DNA of 64,000 nucleotides. Source: JBGPQJ01 sp963829485 (GTDB taxonomy: Bacteria > Chloroflexota > Anaerolineae > Anaerolineales > Villigracilaceae). Numbering within the stretch: position 1 is the stretch's first letter; each line of letters begins with the position of its first letter. The stretch lies in the NCBI GenBank assembly GCA_963829485.1, contig CAWHIK010000007.1, positions 434,001 to 498,000 of the forward strand, written 5' to 3'. Position numbers and translations under genes: made by a program. The notes under the pieces were generated by a model. It saw only the letters and a program-made list of their open reading frames with translations. It made no database searches and had not been told where the DNA came from. This document shows, in pieces, positions 35,184-44,454 of this stretch.

Positions 35184-35217
35184 AACAGGGCACGCGATGC
35201 GTGCCCTGTTTTTTTTA
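35184..35217 (+). terminator. Intrinsic terminator
   Basis: 12-bp stem aacagggcacgc / gcgtgccctgtt followed by seven T. Confidence 0.92.
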
Positions 35218-35253
35218 ATCGCTACCCTGGGGGATGTGCAAGGCCGACAATTA

Positions 35254-36156
35254 TTATTTCAGATGCTTTTCCAGGAACGAAAATACCCGATTCATATTGG
35301 CATCGGTCTCAAATAATGGGTCACCGTGACCTGCGCCCTCGATGATGTCGAACTCGAAGCGGTCATGAGGGACATATTTCTCCAGTTTTTCCACGAACAT
35401 CATGGACTGTTGCACGGGCACCATCGTGTCCAAGCGCCCATGCTGGATCAACAGGGGAGGCATTTGTTCATGAATATAGGTCATCGGATTCGCAATCTCA
35501 ACTTTGAGCGGTACCTCGGAAAGTTTTGCCCCAAGATACCTGGATTCGGGAGATGTTGCTTCGCCGTGATCCGAGGGACCAAATCCGTTTTCTTCAAGCT
35601 GTTCATCCATTTTCAGGAAATCTGTCGGGCCGAACCAGTCCACCGCCGCCTGGACGTTGCACGGGTACTCCGGATTTCCCAGGCTGAGGTCGTCGAATTC
35701 CGTTACATGCGCAGTCAGACAGACCATGGCTGCATAATTTCCGCCTGACGAACCGCCGCAAGCCGCAATGCGGTTTCCATCAAGATGATATTGCCTGCTG
35801 TTTGCCCGCAGCCAGCGGATGGCCGCCTTGATATCCTGCAATCCGGCCGGGAAAATCGCCTCACCGCTCAGACGGTAATTCACGCTGACCACGGCGTAGC
35901 CGCGCGCCAGTCCCTTCAAGAACGCCAGGACATGAATATCCCGCTTGTCTCCGATGGCAAAACCTCCCCCGTGGATATGAAAGATGACTGGAAATGGACC
36001 ATCCCCTGCTTCGGGCAGGTAAATATCCAGGTTTTGAGCCGGGGAAAGGCTGGCATAGTGAAGGTCCAGCCACTTACGACGGATATGAGAGACGTCTGCT
36101 GGTGGAATATGAATGGAGGCTTCATCTATGGGCGCAATTTTTCTTGGTGCTTTCAT
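35254..36156 (-). CDS. Alpha/beta-hydrolase esterase (BD-FAE/HSL-like)
   Basis: About 300 residues. Oxyanion motif HIHGGGFAIGD, nucleophile elbow CGGSSGGN (GxSxG), an Asp in QHGRLDTMVP and catalytic His in EGAGHGDP give a complete catalytic triad. Family members are carboxylesterases, including acetylxylan or feruloyl esterases. ATG 36156 has AAGGAAAA upstream; ATG 36189 adds 11 residues. It directly follows the sugar-type permease, so deacylation of an imported or degraded glycan is a reasonable inference. Confidence 0.83.
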   Translation of the reverse strand: MKAPRKIAPIDEASIHIPPADVSHIRRKWLDLHYASLSPAQNLDIYLPEAGDGPFPVIFHIHGGGFAIGDKRDIHVLAFLKGLARGYAVVSVNYRLSGEAIFPAGLQDIKAAIRWLRANSRQYHLDGNRIAACGGSSGGNYAAMVCLTAHVTEFDDLSLGNPEYPCNVQAAVDWFGPTDFLKMDEQLEENGFGPSDHGEATSPESRYLGAKLSEVPLKVEIANPMTYIHEQMPPLLIQHGRLDTMVPVQQSMMFVEKLEKYVPHDRFEFDIIEGAGHGDPLFETDANMNRVFSFLEKHLK

Positions 36157-36194
36157 CGTAATTTTCCTTGTAAGAGGTGTATTTTCCATGCTTC

Positions 36195-37178
36195 TTAGCC
36201 ATGCTGTGGTTCAGGGTCTGAGCGTTTCTGCCTGGATTTCCGCTTGCCTCTCTGGTACTCCCCAAGCATCACGGCGCCCAGCAGGATTAACCCCCGAACA
36301 ATGAACTGGGCATAGGTTCCCCAGCCGGCAAGCTGCATGCCGTTCCCCAGTATTGCCAGGATGAACACACCGGTGATGATGGCCGGGATATTGCCCTCGC
36401 CGCCCATGAAACTCACCCCGCCCACGATGAGGGCGGTCAGGCAAATGAATTCCGTCCCCGGCCCGAAGGACGAATTGGTCGTATTCGCTTTGGAGATCAT
36501 GACCATGGTCCCGACGGCGGTCAAAAATCCGCAAACGGTGTAGATGGAAATTTTCATTCTTCGCGTATTAATTCCCGCCAGCCGGGAAGCCTCCTCGTTC
36601 CCACCCAGGGCGATCAGCCTGAAACCATACACCGTTTCAGTGTAAATGATGCTGACGGCCACAGCAATCAAAATGGCCAGAAGAACATCGACCGGGATTC
36701 CCAGCAACTTGCCCCGCGTGAGATACAGGAATTCGTCAGGATAACTCCGGAATGTATTGGCCCTGGAGATCAAATAGGATAACCCCTGGAAAATGATGCT
36801 GGTCGCCAGAGTGGCGATGAGAGGAAAGACCTTGATGTTGGTCACAATCAGGCCGTTAACCAGACCCAGGCAGGTCCCCAACCCCAGTCCCAGCAGGACA
36901 GCCAGCCAGACCGGAAAGTGATAGACCATCATCAACATGGCCGTCACAACACCCACCAGTGACATCTGATATCCGACCGACAGGTCGATCCCGCCGCCGA
37001 TCATCACAAAGGACAATGCGATGGCAACAATGATGAAATAGGTATTCTGGTTGATGATATTGGTGATGTTTCGAAACGTGAAAAAATAAGGACTCGCCAG
37101 CGAGAAGAGAGCCATGAGTATGACAAGGACAAACATAACCGTATATTTTTTCAAATAACCCAGTTCGATTTTCGGCAT
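36195..37178 (-). CDS. RbsC-family sugar ABC permease
   Basis: 327 residues with about eight to ten spans; GGGIDLSVGYQMSLVGVV and the coupling-region GGNEEASRLAGINTRRMKI are characteristic of ribose/simple-sugar permeases (BPD_transp_2). Sits between the ATPase and esterase genes. The tail RGKRKSRQKRSD is strongly basic. Confidence 0.9.
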   Translation of the reverse strand: MPKIELGYLKKYTVMFVLVILMALFSLASPYFFTFRNITNIINQNTYFIIVAIALSFVMIGGGIDLSVGYQMSLVGVVTAMLMMVYHFPVWLAVLLGLGLGTCLGLVNGLIVTNIKVFPLIATLATSIIFQGLSYLISRANTFRSYPDEFLYLTRGKLLGIPVDVLLAILIAVAVSIIYTETVYGFRLIALGGNEEASRLAGINTRRMKISIYTVCGFLTAVGTMVMISKANTTNSSFGPGTEFICLTALIVGGVSFMGGEGNIPAIITGVFILAILGNGMQLAGWGTYAQFIVRGLILLGAVMLGEYQRGKRKSRQKRSDPEPQHG

Positions 37179-37240
37179 TTTTTCTCTCGCGAATTAAATT
37201 AATGAATAAATGCGTTTTTCATACATGAATTTATTTGGAA

Positions 37241-38026
37241 CTACCCAAAGGATTTATACTCCACTTCGGGAGCCGGGTTGCCGTTGCGAGCCTTTCCCTT
37301 CACGATCATCGTGACAACATCATCCAGAGTGACCTGGCTGACCTCCAGAATGTCCTGCCTTTGCCCGCCTTTCAGCACAAATACACGGTCGGCGATCGCC
37401 AGGATGTCCGGGATGCGCTGGGTGATCAGCAGGATGGAAAGCCCCATGGTCTTGAGGTTCTTGATCAGGCTGAGCAGTTTATTGGCTTCGGTTACCCCCA
37501 GTGCGGCTGTGGGTTCGTCCATGATCAGGATTTTCGAATCAAAGGCGATCGCCCGGGCACAGGCGATCATCTGGCGCTGGCCGCCGGACATGCGAGCGAC
37601 GTTAAGCTTCGGTGATTGGATATCGACGCGCAGGTCCCGAATCAATGCTTCCGCTTTGCTGTACATGCTCTTCTTATCCAGCAGAAGCCCAAGGGGACCG
37701 TGGACCAGCTCGCGGCCGACGAATATATTTCTGGCGACGTCCAGATTATTGAACAGTGCCAGGTCCTGGTAGATCATGCCGATGCCGAGATTAAAAGCAT
37801 CCTGTGGGTTGCGGATGTGCGCTTTTTGCCCGTCGATAAAGATCTCGCCTTCGTCTGCAAGATGCGCGCCGGACAGGACTTTCATCAACGTGGACTTGCC
37901 GGCACCGTTGTCGCCGACCATGCCCATGATCTCTCCACGCCGGAGCTCCAGGTCCACGCTCTTCAAAGCCTGGACTCCACCGAAGCTCTTGCAGATGCCC
38001 TTCATCTCAACGACAAAGTCGCTCAT
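37241..38026 (-). CDS. Single-domain sugar ABC ATPase (FrcA-like) with Gln in the H-loop
   Basis: 261 residues: Walker A GDNGAGKST, Q-loop YQDLALF, signature MSGGQRQ, Walker B ILIMDEPTAALG. Unlike two-domain RbsA/XylG proteins it has one ATPase domain, as in FrcA. The position of the switch histidine reads LLITQRIPD, so the usual H-loop His is Gln. It pairs with the permease at 36195 and binding protein at 38155. Confidence 0.88.
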   Translation of the reverse strand: MSDFVVEMKGICKSFGGVQALKSVDLELRRGEIMGMVGDNGAGKSTLMKVLSGAHLADEGEIFIDGQKAHIRNPQDAFNLGIGMIYQDLALFNNLDVARNIFVGRELVHGPLGLLLDKKSMYSKAEALIRDLRVDIQSPKLNVARMSGGQRQMIACARAIAFDSKILIMDEPTAALGVTEANKLLSLIKNLKTMGLSILLITQRIPDILAIADRVFVLKGGQRQDILEVSQVTLDDVVTMIVKGKARNGNPAPEVEYKSFG

Positions 38027-38154
38027 AAATTTAATCCCGCATGGATATTATAGAGGCAGTAACAAACGGGCTGGGGAAGCCTGTTAAGGGGTTGATCCCC
38101 AGCCCATCTCGTTCGTCCAAATTATTAATTATTGGTACCGAACTAAAACCTTTT

Positions 38155-39365
38155 CTACGGTGGGCCGGGGGGCAGGACCAATTCCTGGGGTTCGGCGGTC
38201 GGAACAGTAAGAACGCCGGCACTCTCAACAGGCACACCAAACAGCTTGCCGTCCTTGGAGGTTACCATGTCGAGTGCATCCCAGATGACTTTGGGGTATT
38301 CCTCGCCATTGAGGATCTTGCCGGCATATTCCATCGTCCTGCCGATCAGGTCACCGCCGAAGCGGATGGTGCCGCGGAAGACACCTTTTCCTGTGGAAGA
38401 ATCCGCCACAGCCGGTCCTTCAGGGCCAAACATGCCCACGCTGAAGACCGCGACCTTGGCCAGGTCCTCGATGACACTGGTTCCAGGCCCTTTGGCAAAT
38501 TCGTCCATAATGGCCTGGGATGCACCCATACCCCCATCCCCTGCGTAAGCCAACACAAGCTTGACGTTGGGATTCGTGGTCAGCACATTCTGCATCGCGG
38601 TTTGCCCGGCTTGGAACATCTCGGCTTGAACTGTTTGCACGACGTTCACTGCAGGTGAGTAAGCCGGATTGTCAACTTTATTCGCTTCCGGCACAACATT
38701 TCCGGCAGCGTCAATATACTCACCCTTTGCGTTCTTCAAATAGGGCTCGCTGATCATCTTGAGCCCGGCGGAACGATCAACGGCTTCAGGGTTGAGGATG
38801 ATTCAAAGATGACCGTTTCGATCGAGCCGGGAGCAGCATCCGGGTAGGTCGCATCCACCCACTGCTTGGCCAGCAGCGCGGAATATTCGCCGGCCAGGAA
38901 CTGGTTCATCTTCATGACGGTATCGTAGGCATTCTCACTGCCGGGATCTCCGCCTGCATACATGACCGTGACACCCGCATCGCGCGCGGCTTCCAGTTTC
39001 GGCACGAGGCTGGTGGGCTCCACCGCCATTACAAACAGGAAGGCTGGCTTCATGGCTGTGTAGTTCTCGATCTGTGAGGCCTGGGTATTGGCATTGCCGT
39101 CAGCGCTGGAGACTTGGACATCATAATCCGCGCCGAAGGTACCCTTAAATGCGTCCTGAAACGCGAGCATCAACGGGTTGTCCAGGGCAGGCAGGCTGAC
39201 CGCCAGGATGGGTTTGGCTGCCGGCGGCGGAGCAACAGTATCCGCCGGCGCCGTTGTAGCCTCCGGCGCTTGTGGTTCTACTGGCGCAGCGGTCTCTGTA
39301 GCGGTCCCGCAAGCTGCTGTAAAGGCCATCAACGCCACAACGAGCAAAAGAACTGGTTTTTTCAT
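38155..39365 (-). CDS. Sugar ABC substrate-binding lipoprotein, frameshifted
   Basis: About 403 residues when joined. Lipoprotein signal (LMAFTAAC), Ala/Pro/Glu-rich tether, then a Peripla_BP_4 domain (ILAVSLPALDNPLMLAFQDA, YTAMKPAFLFVM). Near 38797 the frame shifts by one base: FESS continues in the other frame as NPEAVDRSAGLKMISEPY and the C-terminal lobe (LVLAYAGDGGMGASQAIMDE). It is the first gene of the operon, read divergently from the LysR regulator. Ligand unknown. Confidence 0.85.
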
Positions 39366-39456
39366 GATCTCTCTCCTTTTCTATGCACTATGGAAGAACG
39401 TTTTCATCACAATAGCACGCGCATAATGAAACAGCAATTCATTCCATGATACAATC

Positions 39457-39473
39457 TATTCCGAAACGGAATA
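39457..39473. promoter_or_regulatory. Palindromic LysR-type operator
   Basis: TATTCCG AAA CGGAATA is a perfect 17-base inverted repeat containing the T-N11-A LysR box. It is located 16 bases before the lysR start and in the middle of the divergent intergenic region. Confidence 0.8.
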
Positions 39474-39488
39474 GGTCTCGGAGAAGCC

Positions 39489-40385
39489 ATGGAAATCCGC
39501 CAAATCCAATATTTCTTATCCATTGTGGATACGGGCAGCTTTTCGGCGGCTGCAGATGAACACTTTATTTCCCAATCCTCGCTTTCCAAAATGATCATTG
39601 CGTTGGAAAAGGAATTGTCGGTCACCCTTTTTGACCGGAGTAAACGCAAGGTGTCCTTGACGGATGCGGGACAAGCCTTTCTCGGACACGCGCGAAAGAT
39701 TAACGCTGACTATAGAGCCATGACCTTTGAACTGGATGGATATAAATCCACCGCGGATTCCTTCTCCATCGCCTCCATCCCCGTTTTGACCCAATACGGA
39801 ATCGCAACCTCAATCGCCCAATTCAGGGACATGCACCCGGACCTCCGCTTCAGCCTGGAGGAAATCGACGGATTGAACATCCTGCCCGCCCTGACGGAGC
39901 GGCGCTTTGACATCGCTTTTACGCGTCACAACTACCTGGACCAAGACCAATTTGAGAGCCTGGAAATCTGCAAGGACAAACTGCTGGTGGTGGTTTCTAA
40001 AAACAACCGGCACGCAAAACGGACATCCATTTCACTCAAAGAACTTGCCAATGACAATTTCATTGTATTTGACAAAGTGACCGACTTGCATCGATTGATC
40101 ATGGATGAATGTATAAAAGCCGGATTTGAACCTACCATCTTCTACTCGAGTCATCGCAAGGTGAGTGTTTTCGGCCTGGTGGGAACAAATATTGGTTTGG
40201 CATTGATGCCGGTTAAAATTTACGAATACCACCAGCATCCCGATGTTCTGGCCATTCCGCTGGATGAACATATTGAATGCAACATTGTTCTGGTGCATGA
40301 AAAGAACAGAGAGCTCCCAAAAGCCGCCGGTCTATTTGTAGACTTTATGGAGAAAACGGTTGCCACTGACAGTTCAACTTCCTGA
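39489..40385 (+). CDS. LysR-family transcriptional regulator
   Basis: 298 residues. N-terminal winged helix MEIRQIQYFLSIVDTGSFSA with HFISQSSLSKMIIALEKELS, then an effector-binding domain (SIASIPVLTQYGIATSIAQF). ATG is preceded by CGGAGAAGCC. Divergent from the sugar-type ABC operon and beside a perfect LysR box, so it probably controls that operon and itself. Effector unknown. Confidence 0.92.
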   Translation: MEIRQIQYFLSIVDTGSFSAAADEHFISQSSLSKMIIALEKELSVTLFDRSKRKVSLTDAGQAFLGHARKINADYRAMTFELDGYKSTADSFSIASIPVLTQYGIATSIAQFRDMHPDLRFSLEEIDGLNILPALTERRFDIAFTRHNYLDQDQFESLEICKDKLLVVVSKNNRHAKRTSISLKELANDNFIVFDKVTDLHRLIMDECIKAGFEPTIFYSSHRKVSVFGLVGTNIGLALMPVKIYEYHQHPDVLAIPLDEHIECNIVLVHEKNRELPKAAGLFVDFMEKTVATDSSTS

Positions 40386-40479
40386 TACAGGCGATTGGTT
40401 TCTATAGCACCTTTTGGAACATTTACACAAATTAATGTTTATTACACAATCCAAACACCATTGACGCCTTTCATCTGAC

Positions 40480-41865
40480 ATGACAATTTCTCAAACTTCA
40501 ACGCCAAAAACGATCGACCGAAAATGGCTGGTGTTCATCGCCATCGGCACCGGCTCCTTCATGGTGGCGCTGGACGGGAGCGTGGTCAACGCGATCCTGC
40601 CTGTCCTGCGCGATACGTTCAGCAGCAATGTGGCAACCATCGAGTGGGTGGTGACCATCTACCTGCTGGTGCTGAGCGGTTTGTTACTTTCCTTTGGGCG
40701 GCTGGGCGACCTGCGCGGACACCGCTCCCTCTATATTTTGGGATTCGTCGTCTTCGTCGCAAGCTCGGCGCTGTGCGGGTTGGCCTGGTCTGCTGGGATG
40801 CTGATCTTTTTCAGAGGGCTGCAGGCCATCGGCGGGGCATTGCTGGCTTCGAACTCGCCTGCCATCGTCACGGGTAACTTCCCCGCCGAGCAGCGCGGAC
40901 GCGCCTTCGGGTTGGTCTCCATGATGACCTACCTCGGGCTGACAGTAGGCCCCTCCCTGGGCGGATGGCTGACCCACGCCTTCAGCTGGCGGACAGTCTT
41001 CTACATCAATGTGCCGGTCGGGCTGCTGGCACTGACCCTCAGCCTGCTCTTCATCCCAAAAGATTTGCCATCGGAAAGCGAGAAACGCTTCGACCTGCCC
41101 GGCGCCGCCGTTTTTCTGGCCGCGCTCACGCTGCTTCTTCTTGGCCTCAACAAAGGCGCCGACTTGGGCTGGACCTCATCGTCCGTACTCGGGTTGATGG
41201 CGGGAGCGTTAATTTTCATGGCTGTGTTCGTCCTGATCGAGCGGCGCTCGCCTCACCCGATGCTGGATCTGAATCTGTTCCGAGTCCCGTTGTTCTCCAC
41301 CTCCACACTGGGCGCGATATTAAATTACATCTGTTTGTTCAGCATCACTTTTCTGATGCCGTTCTACCTGATCCAGGGCCGCGGATTAAATCCAGCGCAA
41401 GCCGGTCTGCTGCTGACGGTTCAGCCGGTGATGATGGCGATCGCCGCCCCGGTGAGCGGAGCCTTTTCCGACAGGATCGGCTCGCGCCGCCCCGGGATGA
41501 TTGGCATGGGCGTGCTGGCGGTGGGTCTGCTGCTGTTGTCCCGCCTGGATGCCGAATCCGGATTGTGGCTGGCTGTCCTCGGGCTGGTCGTCGCCGGCAC
41601 GGGGACGGGGATGTTCATCTCCCCCAACACCAGCGCATTGATGGGAGCGGCGCCCCGGGATCGGCAGGGAATTGCCTCGGGCGTGCTGGCCACCGCGCGC
41701 AACTTCGGCATGGTGCTGGGCATCGGGCTGGCGGCTGCCATCTTTACCACGCATCTCGCCCTGAACACGACAGAAGCTTTTTACGCCGGGATCGACCGGG
41801 GATTCCTGGTGGCCTCCGGCATCGCCGTGCTCGCGGTCGTCGTGTCCGCAGTCAAGGATGAATGA
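40480..41865 (+). CDS. MFS transporter, DHA2 (14-TM) drug:H+ antiporter family
   Basis: 461 residues with about fourteen spans. Motif A is GRLGDLRGHR, motif C-like GLTVGPSLGGWL, and motif D-like MVALDGSVVNAILPVL near the start, as in EmrB/QacA exporters. It would export hydrophobic compounds by proton antiport. No RBS is obvious. No adjacent regulator. Confidence 0.87.
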   Translation: MTISQTSTPKTIDRKWLVFIAIGTGSFMVALDGSVVNAILPVLRDTFSSNVATIEWVVTIYLLVLSGLLLSFGRLGDLRGHRSLYILGFVVFVASSALCGLAWSAGMLIFFRGLQAIGGALLASNSPAIVTGNFPAEQRGRAFGLVSMMTYLGLTVGPSLGGWLTHAFSWRTVFYINVPVGLLALTLSLLFIPKDLPSESEKRFDLPGAAVFLAALTLLLLGLNKGADLGWTSSSVLGLMAGALIFMAVFVLIERRSPHPMLDLNLFRVPLFSTSTLGAILNYICLFSITFLMPFYLIQGRGLNPAQAGLLLTVQPVMMAIAAPVSGAFSDRIGSRRPGMIGMGVLAVGLLLLSRLDAESGLWLAVLGLVVAGTGTGMFISPNTSALMGAAPRDRQGIASGVLATARNFGMVLGIGLAAAIFTTHLALNTTEAFYAGIDRGFLVASGIAVLAVVVSAVKDE

Positions 41866-41944
41866 GACCCGGGCACAATAAAACGGGCTGTGCTAAAATA
41901 CGCGTGATTTCCCTTCCATCTTTTGTTCGCGAAAAGAGAGTCCC

Positions 41945-42610
41945 ATGAAAAAATTTGTGGCTGTCGCCGGCAACATCGGGGTCGGAAAATCCACCCTGGT
42001 CGAGATGCTGTGCAACAAAATGGATTGGGAACCGTTCTTCGAACCTGCGGCGGAGAATCCCTACCTGGCGGATTTCTACCGCGACATGAACGCGTGGTCC
42101 TTCCACTCGCAGATTTTCTTTTTAACCCACCGCCTGCGCGCCCATCATCAGCTTGCCCAGCACCCCACCTCCGTGATACAGGACCGCAGCGTGTACGAGG
42201 ACGCGGAGATCTTCGCACAGAACCTTTTCATGCAGGGATTCATTCATCCGCGCGACTACGAGACCTACCGCGAACTCTACCGCACGGTGATCGACTTCCT
42301 TCCGCCCCCCGACCTGGTCATCTACCTGCGGGCATCCGTCCCGACCCTGGTGCAGCGCATCGCCCGCCGCGGGCGTGACTACGAGCGCTCGATCGCATCG
42401 GAATATCTGAGCAGCCTGAACAATTTATACGAACGCTGGATCTCCAACTTCACCCTGTGCCCCGTGCTGACCGTCCCCGCTGACCACCTGGATTATGTGG
42501 CTCACACCGGTCACCTCAACCTGATCGCCCAAAAGGTGGACGAGAAGCTGACCGGCAAGGAAGAGGTCGTCTTCGCCGCCGACGAACTGGCTCGGGCATC
42601 GGATGACTAA
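41945..42610 (+). CDS. Deoxynucleoside kinase (dAK/dGK type)
   Basis: 221 residues: P-loop AGNIGVGKST, ERS-like QDRSVYEDAEIFA, and lid RIARRGRDYE. Phosphorylates deoxyadenosine, deoxyguanosine or deoxycytidine in salvage. ATG has AAAGAGAG upstream. A second, diverged member lies at 51071. Confidence 0.9.
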   Translation: MKKFVAVAGNIGVGKSTLVEMLCNKMDWEPFFEPAAENPYLADFYRDMNAWSFHSQIFFLTHRLRAHHQLAQHPTSVIQDRSVYEDAEIFAQNLFMQGFIHPRDYETYRELYRTVIDFLPPPDLVIYLRASVPTLVQRIARRGRDYERSIASEYLSSLNNLYERWISNFTLCPVLTVPADHLDYVAHTGHLNLIAQKVDEKLTGKEEVVFAADELARASDD

Positions 42611-42619
42611 CCTTTCAAC

Positions 42620-42662
42620 AGGCTCACCCCGGTAATTTTTCCGGAGTGAGCCTGATAATTTT
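42620..42662 (+). terminator. Intrinsic terminator
   Basis: Stem aggctcac(cc)cgg / ccgg(a)gtgagcct around a TAATTTTT loop, followed by GATAATTTT. Confidence 0.75.
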
Positions 42663-42690
42663 ATCCACCACCCCATACAAGGAGTCTGCC

Positions 42691-43290
42691 ATGAGTACCG
42701 TACACACCCTACCCGACCTGCCCTATGCTGAAAGCGCCCTCGATCCGGTGATCTCAGCTAAAACGATCAGCTTTCACTATGGCAAGCATCATAAGACCTA
42801 CGTGGACAACCTGAACAAGTTCATCGTCGATACCGAGTTTGCCGACCTGCCCCTCGAGAAGATCGTCGCCGGCGCTGCTGGTAAAGCTGACAAAATTGCC
42901 ATTTTCAACAACGCAGCCCAGGTGTGGAATCACACCTTCTTCTGGAAAAGCATGAAGCCGAACGGAGGTGGTGAACCGCCCGCCGCGCTCAAGCAGAAGA
43001 TGGATGCCGCCTTTGGCAGCGTGGACGCTTGCAAAAAGGAACTTGCCAGCATGGCCGTGTCGCAGTTCGGGAGCGGCTGGGCGTGGCTGGTACTGGATGG
43101 CAGCACCCTCAAAGTGGTCAAGACTGCCAACGCCGAATGTCCCTTGACGACGAACATGAAACCGCTGCTCACCATCGATGTGTGGGAACATGCCTACTAC
43201 CTCGATTACCAGAATCGGCGCGCCGACTATGTCAACGCGGTGCTCGATAAGCTGATCAACTGGGAATTTGCCCTGCAGAACGCCGGCTAA
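42691..43290 (+). CDS. sodB: Iron/manganese superoxide dismutase
   Basis: 199 residues from ATG 42691 (RBS AAGGAG). Metal ligands lie in HYGKHH, WNHTFFW and DVWEHAYY. FNNAAQVWNHTFFW with Gln is the pattern of Fe-type enzymes, but metal choice cannot be fixed from sequence alone. Converts superoxide to peroxide in the cytosol. It is convergent with the CPBP gene and their stop codons overlap. Confidence 0.93.
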   Translation: MSTVHTLPDLPYAESALDPVISAKTISFHYGKHHKTYVDNLNKFIVDTEFADLPLEKIVAGAAGKADKIAIFNNAAQVWNHTFFWKSMKPNGGGEPPAALKQKMDAAFGSVDACKKELASMAVSQFGSGWAWLVLDGSTLKVVKTANAECPLTTNMKPLLTIDVWEHAYYLDYQNRRADYVNAVLDKLINWEFALQNAG

Positions 43291-44168
43291 TAACTCGCTG
43301 TCCGCCTGGACCAAAGTCCCTGGAAACTGATGCGCCGGGTCAGGGTCTTTGAACCATAGAATATCACCACCAGCGCGACAGCGATCGCAGTCTCGATCAA
43401 TGCCACTGTCCAGTAAGCCGGCGGCACTGTGAAGGTTTCAAAGATGCCTCCCAGCAGGATAAAGGTCGCATTCTGTGAGAAGTGCATCAGGAATCCCGCC
43501 ACCAGGATGCTGCGCCCGGTATTGTTATAGACCCAGGTGATGAGCACGCTGCCCATGGCCACAGACAGGATGAAAGAAATATACGGCCAAGAGAATACGC
43601 CGCCCATCTCGTACTGTGACAGGCCGGGAATCAGGAAGGCCGGCGTGTGCCAGAAAGCCCAGATGAACCCAAGCACCAGGCTGGATCTTAATGCGCTCCA
43701 CCGGGACTGGAGTTCGTCCAGGGCATAGCCGCGCCAGCCTAATTCCTCCGAGAGCGCCCCAAAGGTGAGTTCGACGAACAGATAGACGAGCAGCGCCTTC
43801 CAGTCTGTGAACAGGCGGGTGGCGTATGTCAGGGACAATCCTGTTCCTTCGGTGCTGGACGAAATCAAAAACGATGTGATGGTAATGAACGGAAGGATCA
43901 GGATCCCAAGAAGCGCCATCTTCGTCCGGCCGCGCGGCCAGCGGTAAGCCCTCCGCCAGAAATCCCGGCGCTCTTCAGGTCCCTTGGTCAGGTAGACGAA
44001 CAACACGCCCAAGACCGAGGGGGCGAAGGTGACCATCGCCATCAGGATTTTATTCAGCGGCGTGGATAACCCTTGCCCGGAAACAAGAATCGGCACATAG
44101 AGAAGGAAACTGACTAAATAGACTGACGCAAAGAAAAGCCAGACATACAGGAAGCGTGGTTTTTTCAT
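43287..44168 (-). CDS. CPBP-family intramembrane metalloprotease
   Basis: About 293 residues from ATG 44168 (GAGGAGATTCC). About eight spans; EELGWRGYALDELQ (EExxxR) and FWHTPAFLIPG (FxxxH) form the diagnostic CPBP/CAAX-protease site. Family roles include prenyl-protein processing and bacteriocin immunity. It follows a 43-residue Cys-rich ORF by 17 bases and is divergent from an HTH regulator. Its last 4 bases overlap the sod gene end. Confidence 0.85.
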   Translation of the reverse strand: MKKPRFLYVWLFFASVYLVSFLLYVPILVSGQGLSTPLNKILMAMVTFAPSVLGVLFVYLTKGPEERRDFWRRAYRWPRGRTKMALLGILILPFITITSFLISSSTEGTGLSLTYATRLFTDWKALLVYLFVELTFGALSEELGWRGYALDELQSRWSALRSSLVLGFIWAFWHTPAFLIPGLSQYEMGGVFSWPYISFILSVAMGSVLITWVYNNTGRSILVAGFLMHFSQNATFILLGGIFETFTVPPAYWTVALIETAIAVALVVIFYGSKTLTRRISFQGLWSRRTASY

Positions 44169-44185
44169 GGAATCTCCTCTTTTGT

Positions 44186-44317
44186 CTATTTCACGTCCTT
44201 CGGGCAGCACCCGAACAGCCAGCATAGGAATTTCTGCAGCAGCGACTCGTTCGCCTCGCGCCTGCACCGGCGCATCGAAACAGAAGACCATAATCCTGAA
44301 AGATCAAATTTCAACAT
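44186..44317 (-). CDS. 43-residue Cys-rich small protein
   Basis: Starts MLKFDLSGLWSSVSMRRC and ends LCWLFGCCPKDVK. The RBS AAAGGAG 7 bases before the ATG is the best in the neighbourhood. The gene is followed 17 bases later by the CPBP protease start, so both share a transcript. Four Cys with a hydrophobic C-terminal LCWLFGCC suggest membrane association or lipid/metal attachment. No family recognised. Confidence 0.6.
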   Translation of the reverse strand: MLKFDLSGLWSSVSMRRCRREANESLLQKFLCWLFGCCPKDVK

Positions 44318-44372
44318 GGTGTTACTCCTTTCTCTGGCGGGGAACTTGCTTTCCCATGTATTTTGCAGTATG

Positions 44373-44426
44373 ATGGTTATGCAACCAGTTACGGATATAT
44401 AATCATTAATGGTATTATAACCAATT
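44373..44426. promoter_or_regulatory. Twin dyad operator-like sites
   Basis: ATGGTTATGCAACCAGTT (44373-44390) and ATGGTATTATAACCAATT (44409-44426) share ATGGT-N6-ACCA-TT with centres 36 bases apart. They fill the divergent gap between the small-protein/CPBP operon and the HTH regulator, and are likely its binding sites. Confidence 0.6.
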
Positions 44427-44454
44427 TTGGAAACAATGTCAAGGAGTGAACACC

